This document shows positions 36,353 through 47,590 of a stretch of 64,000 bases of DNA, in pieces; positions within the stretch are counted from its first letter, which is position 1, and each line of letters starts with the position of its first letter. Under the pieces are notes generated by a model that was not told the origin of the DNA, did no database searches, and saw only the letters and a list, made by a program, of their open reading frames with translations. Source of the stretch: Cynocephalus volans (lineage: Eukaryota > Chordata > Mammalia > Dermoptera > Cynocephalidae); the NCBI RefSeq assembly GCF_027409185.1, contig NC_084478.1:81699624-81763623 (forward strand), in the 5' to 3' direction. Both the position numbers and the translations under genes were made by a program.

Positions 36353-36901
36353 TGTTAGGTTCAGTGAGATGGAGAAGGGAGAGAGACCCGAGCCAGCGCC
36401 ATTTCAGCCAAAAGCGTTATTTCAGCTAACGTGGAGGGGAGACTGAGCCAGATCAGTTCCCCCAAACCAAGGAAAGCAGGAGGTTTATAAGATTTTTAGG
36501 GAGGGTTCTGACAGAGTAACGGGCAATTTCAAAATCAGTGGTATGCAAGGTGACACAGGCCTTGAGGCCCAATAACATCTGGTCAGTTAGGGCACAGGCC
36601 CTAGATAAGCCACTATCTCAGTACAAAGCATTCCAGACCGAAGCCTGCTGGACACAAACCACAAGATGTTCCCTTGGTGATAATGGTAATGTTTACCCAG
36701 AACAGGACTCTTAGTTCCCGGAGCAGAAAAGGGAAATGGGGAGGGGGAAAACGGGAAAGTTGCTTAACCTGGCTGTGCTGATGTTAAACTAGCCATGAGG
36801 CCTAATAGAGAGTAACAACTTTGAGATCAAAGATGGTATCTTATACATCTTTGCTTCCTGAGCTCCTGTTGTGGTCCCTTTCACATGGTCAGTGACCAAC
36901 A
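36353..36901 (-). mobile_element. Solo LTR of an endogenous retrovirus, class I type
   Basis: The 549-bp segment starts TG and ends CA on both strands. Read on the minus strand it has a TATAAA (near 36486–36491 on plus), then an AATAAC-type polyadenylation site near 36415–36425 just before a 'ggctcgggtctctctccctt' stretch, the usual U3–R–U5 order of gammaretrovirus-like LTRs. No gag, pol or env sequence adjoins it. Flanking duplications are not recognisable. Confidence 0.55.
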
Positions 36902-38256
36902 AAATTATTTATTGAGAGATATGTAAGTTCTAAGCGCAGAGACTGCATAGCAACAAACACCCTGATAAACGAGTACGAGGAGAAGTTGTACAGGAAGTCA
37001 GCAAAAACAGCAAAGTAAGGCCCCCTGAAAATTCTCTCTGCCATAAAAACAATGAGAAAACTGGCAAAAATGGTCAGAATAACTGTTTTCAGAAATGTGG
37101 AAATTTGCCTACAGCTCAGGTGTGTTTATTCAAGAAAAAAAAGCTGAATCTTGGTAGGAACAGTGAGCTATGTGGCATTTCAACTAGCCCTGTTCCCATG
37201 CCCTTCCATCCAATTCCGTGGTAGCCTTGAATACCAACAGCCTGGAATCAAAGTGTAAACCAGGAGCCTGGCAGCCACCAGGGGGAGCAGAACAGGTTTG
37301 GAACTCCTGCAAAGCCTCATTCCCGAGAACTGTCATTACTTGATTTGTCTGGCAGTTCCCTGGAAGGCCCTACTTGCATGGTTGTCTTGATTTGAAATGC
37401 TTTTCCCTGGATGCATTTGTCAGAAGTATTTGGAGGCAATCATTTAACACTGGAGCTGCCTCAGGCAGTGGATAACACTTGGGGCAAACAATAGATGCCC
37501 AAAACCTTAAGAGGAGAAACTAGGTAATGAGATGTCTATAGGACCTTTGAAAAGCTGTGACATATTCCTGGGAATCTAAAAGGCCAGACACATGCCCAGG
37601 ACTACATTATGGTCTGGAAAGCCCCCAAAAGTCCCTAAGCTCTCCGCTCTGGTTTATTTTGAGGTTCTGTGCAATCAGAAGGGAAGGTTAAGAAAGAGTT
37701 GACAATTGCCTGGCTAGATGTTGAAGGCATGCCCAACATATACAGAGTTCCATGGCAATGACTGGGAGTTTTTCTAGTTCCAGACATTTAAAGACATTTC
37801 TGTCCAATCATTAGATGACCACTAAGCTAACCAAGCAGAGAAGTCAGTGGCCACAGACAGCAGAGGATACAGACTTTACAAGAAATAGTTCAGAAAAAGC
37901 CCTAAACAAGCAAACAATGGCAAGATTAACACCACCAAGCAACAAAAACAAAACCTTGAAAGGAGAGAAAATCTGAATTCCAGAGTTGCCACATTCCATT
38001 ATTTAAAATGTCCACTTTTCAACAAAAACTTATGAGACTGGCAAAGCGATGGGAAACTGGAACACACGCAGGGAAGCCCAGTAGTAAGTACTGGACTTAC
38101 TAGACAAAGACTTTAAACCAACTATTATAAATAGGCTTAAACAACTAAAAGAAACCATGTCAAAAGATTTTTTTTCAAAAGTATGAGAACAATATCTCAT
38201 GAAATAGGGAAGATCGTCAGAGAGATAGAAATTACTTTTTAAAAAGACCCAAGTAG

Positions 38257-38415
38257 GGCCGAGCCCGTGGCGCACTCAGGAGAGTGCGGCGCTGGGAGTG
38301 CGGCGACGCTCCCGCCGTAGGTTCGGATCCTATATAGGACTGGCCAGTGCACTCACTGGCTGAGTGCCGGCCACGAAAAAGACAAAATAAAATAAAAAAT
38401 AAAAAATAAAAAAAT
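38257..38415 (+). mobile_element. tRNA-derived SINE, full length
   Basis: Begins with a tRNA-like head (ggccgagcccgtggcgcact, box A region), has box B ggttcggatcc at 38320–38330, and ends in an (A)nT-rich tail. It is flanked by a perfect 16-bp duplication (38241–38256 and 38416–38431). It inserted into the old L1. Confidence 0.92.
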
Positions 38416-39999
38416 AAAAAGACCCAAGTAGAAGCTCTGGAGTTGAAAAGTTCGATAACGACAATAGAAAATTCACAAGAGGGTGTCAAAAGAAACTGAA
38501 ACCGGCAAGAGAAAGAACATCAAACTTGGAAGATAAGTCAATGGAGGCTGTCCAGTCTGAGAGCAAAAAAAGAGAAAAAATGAAGAAAAATGAACAGAGC
38601 ATCAGAGACCTTGCAGGACATGATCAAGCACACCACCATATGCATAATGAGAGTCCCTGAAGAAGAGGAGAGAAAGGGCCAAAAGAATACTTTTAAAAAT
38701 GATGCCCCCAAATCCCTAAATGTGATTAAAATTATTTATCTACACAAATGAGAAGCACAGAAACTCCAAAGAGAACTTCACCTGGACACATCTTAGTCAA
38801 ACTGCTGAAAATCAAGGACAGTGAGAGAATGTTGAAAGCAACAGGAGAAATGCAGCTCGCCACACACAAGGGATCCCAAGTTAAGATTAACAGCTGACTT
38901 CTTATCAGAGTCCAAGCTGAACAGAAGATAGTGGAAGTTATATTCGAAGTGCTGAAAGAAAGAGACTGTTAACCAAGAATTCTCTATCCAGCGAAACTAT
39001 CCTTCAAAAATGATGGTGAAATAGAGCTACATCCCAATGAAGAAAAACTGAGAAAAGGTATCGTTAGCAGACCTGATCTGTAAGAAATATTAAAGGGAAA
39101 TCTCAAATAGACAGTAGACAGTCACTCAAATCCACATGAAAAAATAAGAACACCACTAAAGTTAACTACATGGCATTTGTTGTTTGTAAGTCTTTTCCTC
39201 TTTTATCTTATTTCAAGGACAATTATTGCATAAAGCAATAATCGTAAAACTGTCTGGATGGGCTTTAAAGATATAAAGAAGTAATTTTATGATGACAATA
39301 GCACGAAGGAGCCAGAGGGTCTGGAGCTTTATAAGGTCAAAGTTTTTTATAAGATTGAAATTAAGTTGATACTAATCTGAACTAGATGATTGCTGGAGAG
39401 ATCTACTTTGCCATCTTACTCCGCCCCCTCCCTTCTAATGGTCTAAACTAGATTCTTTTAAGTTAACATATTAATTGCAATTTGTGAGGCAATCACTAAG
39501 AAAATAACTCAAAAATAGGATGAAACAACAAAGGAATTAAGAGGGCATATGAGAAAATATCTGCTTAATGCAAAAGAACACCACAATGGAAGGATAGAGG
39601 AACTTAAGAATATGAGAAATAAAATACAACAATGGCAGGCATAAATCCTCCCATATCAGTAGTTACATTAGATGTAAACAGATTGAGCACTACACTAGAC
39701 ATTCTGCCAATATCTCCTTTATATATACATATATATGTATATAAATATACATATATAACACGATTGAAGTATATGCTGTCCAGAAGAGACACACTTTAGA
39801 TTCAAAGATACAAATAGTTTGAATGTAAAACCATGGAAAAATACGTACACTGAAAATAGGAACCATAAGATAGCTGGAGTGGCACAACAAACATCAGACA
39901 AAATAGAGTTTAATACACCAAATATGACTAGAGACACAGAGGGACAATCTAAAATAATAAACATGTCAATCTATCAGGAAGATATACCATCTATAAACA

Positions 40000-40070
40000 C
40001 CAAGGTCCAGGGTTTGATCCCTGTACCGGCCAGCTGCCAAAATAAAAGAAATTAAATAAATAAATATATT
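40000..40070 (+). mobile_element. tRNA-Ile-like SINE, 3' fragment
   Basis: Contains the T-arm half of a tRNA-Ile-like unit (box B ggtttgatccc, then 'gtaccggccagctgcc') and an A/T-rich tail. It belongs to a different type from the 38257 SINE. Confidence 0.7.
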
Positions 40071-41169
40071 TACACCACGCAACGGAGCACCAAATTACCT
40101 GAAGTAAAAACTGACAGACATAAGGAAAAGAATCGACAATTCGACAATAATAGTTGAAGACTTCAATACCTCACTTTCAATAATGGTTAGAAAAACCAAA
40201 CGGAAGATCAGCAAAGATATACTAGACTTGAAAAAGCTATAAAGCAAAAGAACCTAAATGAAACCTATGCAACACTTCACCCAACCACACAAGGATATAT
40301 ATTCCTCTCAATTACATCTGAAATGTTCTCCAGGATAGCCCATAAGGTAGGCTATAACAAACCTCAACAAACTTAAAAGAATAGAAACAATATAAAGTAG
40401 GTTCTCCAACCACAATGGAACAAAGTTGGAAACCAATGAGACTTACTACTGGGAAATTTATAATTATATGGAAATTAACTATCACCTAAATAATCAATGG
40501 GTCAAAGAAGAAATCAAAAGGGGAATTAGAAAATACTTTGGGATGAAAGAAAATGAAGGCACACTATACTAAAACTTATGGGATGCAGTTAAGCAGCGCT
40601 CAGAGAAAAATTTATAGCTCTAAATCCCTATACTAAAAAAGAAGAAAGATCACAGATCAATAAACTTACCTTCAACGTTATGACACATGGAAAAAAGAGC
40701 AAACTAAGCTTCACGTAAATAGAAGGAAGGAGTGAGTAATGATCAGAGCATTAATTAATGAAATAAAGAGTACAAACCAAAAGAGAAAAATCAATGAAAC
40801 AAAAATCTGACTCTGAAAAATCTACAAAATTGACAAACTGTAGACTAAATCAACCAAGAAAAAGGTGAGGACACTCAGTTTACTAACATCAAGAAAAAAT
40901 AAAAAGACATATGGCATCATCTTGTAATCATAAAATCCTGAGGAATCCACCAAAAGACCTTCAAAAATGATTTTGCAAGGTAAAAGGATCCAACATCAAT
41001 ACACAAAAATAATTTCTATTTCCATACAGTAGCAAAAGCACACTGAATACAAAATTAAGAAAACAATTCCACTTGCAATAGCATCAAAAATAATAAAATA
41101 CATAAAAATAAGTTTAACAGAAAGTGCAACACTTATACTCTCAAAACCACAAAACATTGTTGAAACAAA

Positions 41170-41835
41170 TTAAAGGACATAAAAAACTGGAAGACATTGG
41201 AACCCCTACGCATTGCTGGTGAAAATGTGAAGTGGTGCATCCACTTTGGAAAATAGGTTCACCTTCCCTCAAAAAATTAAACACAGGATGACCATAGGAT
41301 CAAACAATTCCACTTCCAGGCATTTATACAAAAGAAATGAATGCAGAGACCCCAAAATCCATTTTACACCCACGTTCATCGCAGTGCGATTCACAACGGG
41401 TGGATGCAAATCCAAATGTCCATGGGTGGAAGAACAGATAAAAACAGAATGTGGTAAATACACACAAGGGAACATATTTTTCAGCCTTAAAAGGGAAGGA
41501 AATTCCGACACATGATCCAACATCGATGATCTTTGAAGGCATTGTGCTAAGTGAAATAAGAAGGACAAATATTGTGTGATTCCACTTATATGGACTAGTC
41601 AAAACCATAGAAACAGAAAGTGGAATGGTAGTTGCCAGAGCCTGGCGGGGAGTAGGGAATGGTGAGTTAATGTTTAATGAGTGCATTTGGAGAAAATGAA
41701 AAACTTCTGGAGATGAATGGCAGTGATGGTTGCACAACAATGTGAATGTCTTAATGGCACAGAGCTATAAACTTAAAAACAATTAGAATGTTAAATTCGA
41801 TGTTATGTGTGTTTTACCACAATTTATGAAAAGGA
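41170..41835 (+). mobile_element. L1 3' end (end of ORF2 plus 3' UTR)
   Basis: Matches the last part of L1 ORF2 ('ttggaaaataggttcacctt', 'ttcatcgcagtgcgattcac') and a 3' UTR ending near 'taccacaatttatg'. Decayed. Confidence 0.7.
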
Positions 41836-41839
41836 AAGA

Positions 41840-43215
41840 AATGGAAAGACATCCCTTGCACCTTGACGGGAAGACTTACTGTTGTTCATATGGCCGTACT
41901 GTCTAAACTAATCTATAGATTCCATGAAATCTTCCTCAAAATCCCAGCTGACTTCTTTGCAGAAATTGACAAGCTGATCCTGAAACTGACATGCGAATTC
42001 ACCAGACCCAAAATACCCAAAGCCATCTTGAATAGATGAATAAAGTTGGAGGGCTCATACTTTCCCCATTTCAAATTGTACTACAAAGCTACAGCAATCA
42101 AGACAGTGTGGGTCTGGCACAAGGAAAGTCATAAGGATTAATGGAACAGAATGGAGAGTCCATAAACAGACCCTGACATTTATAGTTAATTAATTTTCAA
42201 ACAGGGTGGCAATATAATTCCATATGGGAAAGAGTAGTGTTTTCAACAAATGGTGTTGGGACATCTGGATATCCACATGCAAAATGATAAAATTGGACCC
42301 GACTCTTATCTCACTGCATATATAAAAATTAATTCAATATGGGTCACAGGCCTAAATGTTAGAGCTGAAAGTACAAAACTTTTCAAAGGAGGCCTAACGG
42401 GAAACCTTCATGATATTAGGTTAGGCAATGCTTTCTTAGATGTAACTCCAAAAGCCCAAGCAACAAAAGAAGACAAAAAGAAAAACCAGATTTCATCCAA
42501 ATTAAGAAGTATATTTTTTGCTGCAAATAATACCATTGAAAAGGTAAAAAGATAGGCCACAGAATAAAAGAAAGTATTTGCAAATCACATGACTTACAAG
42601 GGGTATGTATACAGATTTTATAAATTAGCTTTGGCATTAGTCCGTTTCTGTTGGTTATAACAAAATACCTGGGACTGGGTGATATATAAAGAAAAACAAA
42701 ATTTATTGCTTACAGTTTCTGAGGCTGGGAAGTCCAAAGTCCATCTGGTGGTGGTGACAGTGACCCAGGGGTCTCACATTGCAAGACGGTGGGAACAGAG
42801 ACAGCAGAGAGAAAGACAGACTCTCTTCTCTCTTCTTTTGAAGCCCTCGGAACCATGCCCCTGACCACCACTTTTAATCCATTCACTATGGCACGGTCAT
42901 ACAATCTAATCACCTCTTCAAGGCTCCACCTTTCAATTACCATAATAGGGTTTCCCACCCTCTTAACAGTCACAGTGGGCACCAAGTTTCTAATGCATAA
43001 AAGTTGGGGGACACAATTCAAGCTTCAGTGAGTTTTGGGGGGACATAATTCAATCCACTGCACCTTTACAAATCAATAATAGAATAAATAACTTCATTGG
43101 GAAATGAGCAAAAGATGAGAATAGTCATTTCTCCCCAAAAGATATACAAAGGGCCACTTAGCACATGAAAAGAGGCTCAATGTCATTAACCCTTAGCAAA
43201 ATGCAAATCCTTTCT
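41840..43215 (+). mobile_element. L1 ORF2 fragment split by an LTR-like element
   Basis: The segments 41840–42640 and 43066–43215 read as continuous L1 ORF2 C-terminal sequence. A 101-codon frame at 42250–42555 is ORF2-like. The element at 42640–43065 separates them. Confidence 0.7.
42640..43065 (-). mobile_element. MaLR-like LTR element, copy A
   Basis: Starts 'attagtccgtttctgttggt' and 'ctgggactgggtgatatata', the reverse-strand terminus seen in MST/THE1-type LTRs. The inner part differs from the human consensus I remember. It closely matches the element at 45930. The family name is tentative. Confidence 0.5.
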
Positions 43216-43955
43216 TTTTCTTGTGGTTCCCTATGAATTTTAGAATTTTGCTATGTGGGCCGAGCCCGTGGTGCACTCGGGAGAGTGCGGCGCTGGGAGC
43301 GTGGTGACGCTCCCGCCACGGGTTCGGATCCTATATAGGAATGGCCGGTGCACTCACTGGCTGAGTGCTGGTCACGAAACAGACAAAAAAAAAAAAAAAA
43401 AGAATTGTGCTATATATTTCTGTGAAAAATGCCTTTGGAATTTTGGCAGGTTTTGTCTTGGATCTGTATATCACCTCGGGTAGTATGGACATTTAAAAAT
43501 ATTAATTCTTCCAGTCCATGAACACAGGATATCTTTCCATTTGTTTGTGTCTTCTTCAGTTTCTTTTATCATAGTCATAGAGATTTCAGTGTTTATGTCT
43601 TTCCACTCCTTGGTTAAGTTAGTTCTCGATATTTTATTCTTTTTGGTGTTAGCATTAATTGGGATTGTTGTCATGATCTCCTTTTTGACAGATCATTTTC
43701 GGTGTAAAAAAGAAAGCAACTGACTTTTGCATATTGGTTTTGTATCCTGCAACTTTACTGTATTTATTAGTTCTAACAGAGTTTTTGTGCATGTGTGGAG
43801 TTTTTAGGGTTTTCTACATACAGGATCATGTCATTTGCAAACAGAGATAATTTTACATCTTCCTTTCTTATTGAGATGCCTTCTATTCCTTTCTCTTGTC
43901 TGATTGCCCTTGCTAGTTTTCTCAGTATTATGTCGAATAGAACTGGCATCTAAAA
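43216..43955 (-). mobile_element. L1 ORF2 segment, inverted 5' part of an L1
   Basis: In reverse it encodes the L1 reverse-transcriptase region (the FANDMIL-like stretch near 43830–43850). It abuts, at about 43955, a plus-strand L1 ORF2 3' part, as expected for a 5'-inverted (twin-primed) insertion. A SINE lies inside it at 43258. Confidence 0.7.
43258..43400 (+). mobile_element. tRNA-derived SINE, full length
   Basis: Same family as 38257, with 'ggttcggatcctatatagga' and an A18 tail. It is flanked by an imperfect ~15-bp duplication (agaattttgctatgt / agaattgtgctatat). Confidence 0.9.
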
Positions 43956-45300
43956 AACTCTCCACAACAAAGGAAACGTTTGACAAAATGAAAAACAACC
44001 TATGGTTTGGGAGAAAATATTTGCCACTTGTATCTCTGGTAAGCGGTTAACATACAAAATATATGAGGAACTCATACAACTCAATTGTGAAAAAATATAA
44101 ACCAAAAAAAAGGGCAAAGAGCACGAATAAACATTTTTCCAAAGAGGACATGTAAATGGTCAACAGGTATGCAAAACGGTGCACTACAACTAGGCATCAG
44201 ACAAATGCAAATCAAAACCACAATGAGATATTGCCTCACACCCGTTAGGACAGTTATTATCAAGACAGAAAGAGAGACAGAGAGAAAGAGAAAGAACAAT
44301 CACAATAATATGTTGAACTTTCAGAAGGCGAGAACAGAACTGCGGTTACTACAGATGGGAAAGGGGGAGGGGGAGGGGGATTAGGGAGAAAGTAGTTAAT
44401 GGACACAAAGAATGATTGTGTTTTGTAATGATGAGTATGCTAATTATCTCAATTTGATCACCACATCTCGTACACAAATACTGATAGTTTACTCAGTACC
44501 CCACAAATATGTATAATCAATTACGTCTCAATAAAAAATAAACTACAAAAGTAACAACAAAAAAGTTAAGAGATAAGTGTGGGCAAGGGTGTGGAGAAAA
44601 GCACACCTTTGTACACTGTTGGTGGAAATGTAAATTGGTATAACCATTATGGAAAACAGCATAGAACTTTCTCAAAAAATTAAAAATAGAACTACTATAC
44701 GATCCAGCAATCCCACCTCTGGGTACATACTCAAGAATAATAATAAAATCAGTACCCTGAGGAGATTTCTGCATCCCCATGTTCACTGCAATATTATTTA
44801 CAATAGACAGAATATGGAAACACCCTAAGTGTCTGTCAATTGAGGAATGGATAAAGAAAAAGTGGTATATATGCAATGGAATATTATTCAGTCACAAAAA
44901 AGAAGGAAATCCTGCCATTTGTGATGACAGGGATGAACCTGGAGGGTATTATACTAAGTAAAATAAGCCAGACACAGAAAGATGAATACTGTATGATCTC
45001 ACTTATATGTGGAATCTAAAAATGCAGAACTCACAGAAGCAGAGATACAATGGTGGCTGCCAAGGACTGGGGTTTGCGGGGAGTGGAGAAATGTTACTCA
45101 CAGGTTACAAACTTTGTTATTAGATGAATAAGTTCTTGGAATATAACGTACAGCACGGTGACTATGCTGTACTATATAAATATATATATAATATACATAT
45201 AATAAATATTATGTATATCGTGTATAATTTAAATATATAGTACGTACATTATATATAATATACATGTATCAAGGCATCATGCTGTCTACCTTAAATATAT
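43956..45300 (+). mobile_element. L1 3' part, plus orientation
   Basis: Contains the end of ORF2 ('ggaaacaccctaagtgtctg', 'ggaatattattcagtcacaa') and a 3' UTR that grades into A+T-rich sequence. At 44270–44550 a second short L1 3' UTR fragment ending 'cgtctcaataaaaaat' interrupts it. A G-rich run is at 44356–44382. Confidence 0.7.
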
Positions 45301-45336
45301 GCAGTTTTTATTTTTTAAAAATGAAGTAACTTCTGG

Positions 45337-45339
<3 letters not shown>

Positions 45340-45385
<46 letters not shown>
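45340..45385. repeat. (AC)n microsatellite
   Basis: About 23 uninterrupted AC dinucleotides. Confidence 0.98.
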
Positions 45386-45387
<2 letters not shown>

Positions 45388-45659
45388 CAAATAATTTAGC
45401 AAGAGTTCCAGCCGTGTCTGTGATTTTTCTGGGCACTTACTCATCTCCATTGAGCATGCATAATGTATCAGACATTCTTATCAGTACTTGGGATACATGA
45501 ATTTGAAAAAGTAAAAGCAGACAAGGCTCCTTCCCTTGTGCAGTTTACACCCCCCTAGTAGGGGTAGACTCAGCATTATCTCATTTAAAATAGCTGTTTT
45601 CAAGGTCACGGTAAGGACTGGGATTGAATGTCACTACTAGACACTGACTTCATAGAAAA

Positions 45660-46480
45660 TGGAGCTGTGTCTTCCATCAACAAATGTTTTTGAGTTCCTA
45701 CTATGTGCCTGGCACCAGGCTGAAACACTGGAGAAACAAATATTAGCATGGTACCCTCACGGAACTCACAGTATACAAAAAAGATGCTGGTGTGGGGACA
45801 TACTAATATTGTTAAATGATTACTATATTCCTGGCACTCTCACTGCATATAACATTTTTGGAGCCCTTATATATGCCAGACACTGTTTTAATTTAATCGT
45901 AACAATAGTCTACATTTAATCTTAATAACTCTATTAGTCCGTTTCTGTTGCTTATAACAAAATACCTAGAACTGGGTGATTTAGAAGAAAATGAAATTTA
46001 TTGCTTACAGTTTGGGAGGGTGATAAGTCCAAAGTCCAGGGAACACTTATGGTGAGGGCCTTCTTTGGTGGTGACTCTGGCGATGCAGGGTCTCACATTG
46101 CGAGATGGTGTAAGCAGAGAGAGAGAGAGAGAGAGACTCTCACGTGCTCTCCTTTTAAAGCCCTCAGAACCACGCCCATGACCACCATTATTATTAATCC
46201 ATTCACTATGGCATGGTCCTCAGAATCTAATCAACTCTTCAAGGCCCCACCTTTCAATTACCATAATAGGATTTCCCACCCTCTTAACAGTCACAGTGGG
46301 GATCAAGCTACTAATACATAAAACTTGGGGGATACGATCCATATCAATAACCCTGTGAGGAAAGAACTGTCATCACTTCCGTTTTACAGATGGAAACAGG
46401 GAGAAGATGTTTCACTCACTTGCCCATTGCTCACAGCTAATGGGCGTGAAGCTGAGAGGCGAACCAGGAAGACTGACTCT
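45660..46480 (+). repeat. MIR-like SINE split by an LTR-like element
   Basis: The left part 45660–45925 ('gttcctactatgtgcctggc') and the right part 46340–46480 ('ccgttttacagatggaaaca') make one MIR order. The element at 45930–46339 separates them. Confidence 0.6.
45930..46339 (-). mobile_element. MaLR-like LTR element, copy B
   Basis: Collinear with the element at 42640: the same 'attagtccgtttctgttgct' start, the same 'ttcaattaccataatagga' and 'cttaacagtcacagtgggg' near the far end, and an (AG)n run in the middle. Confidence 0.5.
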
Positions 46481-46879
46481 GAGACCCCAAGTTAAACTGC
46501 TTACCATTACTGTTTTCTCATTGAAACTTCACAATTAGTTCCAACACTTAGCACACATCTGGAGCACAGTTGGTACGTAGAAATGCTGAATGAACCAAAT
46601 GCTATCACTGATAAGCAGTGAAACTGTAGCTACATGAGGGAAAATTAAAGGTAAAAAAAGTTTTACATTTTGTATTTATTTCTCCAAGAGAAGAGCACCT
46701 CATTCTGCCAAGCTAACAAACTCTCATTCTACCTCCCTATACTTGCCTGGGATGTTCTGATACACAGTCATTTAATTGAACATGTTGCTGCATAACTATT
46801 TAAAGCATTTCATTTTTTTCTTAGGGTGGCAATAAAGCAACAACTCTGTATTTGTAATGAAGCCAATAAAAACCTTTAA
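46481..46879. other. Unassigned sequence
   Basis: No gene, RNA or repeat recognised in this ~400 bp. Confidence 0.5.
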
Positions 46880-47590
46880 TCTAACATCAAAAAAAAAATT
46901 GGAATCTTTCAGAATGTAGTCTCTGACCATGACTGAATTAAGTGACAAGCCGATAAACGAAACATATTAGAAAATCCAAAGATATTTGGAAATTAAACAG
47001 AAAAAATTTGGTAACACACAGGTCAAAGAAGAAATCACAAGGGAAACTAGAAAATATGTTAAACTAAATGAAAATGAAAACATAACATGAAAATTTGGGG
47101 GATGCAGCAAAAGCAAGACTGTAGAAATTAATGAACTAATTTCTTTCAATGTACTTGCTATAAAATAATGAAGGCCTCAAGTCAATGATCTAAGATTTCA
47201 CTTTACAAAGCTAAAACTAGAAAAGAAGAAGAAGGTAAATCCCACGTGAGTAGAAGAAAAGAACTAATAAAGAGCTGAAATTAATAAAAACGAAAATGAA
47301 CAATCTATAAAGAAAACCATTGAAATAAAACACTGGTTCTATAAAGTGATCAAAATAATTGATTAATCTAGAGGACACTCCTGTTATCAAAACTGAAAGT
47401 GATGGAGACAGGGGAAGGGGCTATCTCTTTTAAAAAGCAAACCAGGGTTCCATTGGGGGTGTGTGTATAAATGGACACCAACAAATGTCCACAAGGGTGA
47501 TATTTATAGGGAGCCAGAGCCTAGAGTTTCCAGATTTTCATCATGTCAGCCTCAGTCCAGTCATTCATTGAAACAACTTTAAGAATTAAG
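46880..47590 (+). mobile_element. Old L1 ORF2 fragment
   Basis: Reads like the early ORF2 region ('ggtcaaagaagaaatcacaa', 'aatgaaaatgaaaacataac'). No frame survives. Confidence 0.6.

Larger units (their letters stand above)
37000..41150 (+). mobile_element. Old L1 (L1M/HAL1-like), plus orientation, decayed
   Basis: The order follows an L1: ORF1-like sequence at 38000–39080 ('aagaattctctatccagcga' and 'caatgaagaaaaactgagaa' are typical of ORF1 ends), then ORF2 endonuclease-like sequence at 39500–40700. No frame longer than ~90 codons survives. It is interrupted by SINEs at 38257 and 40000. Confidence 0.65.
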
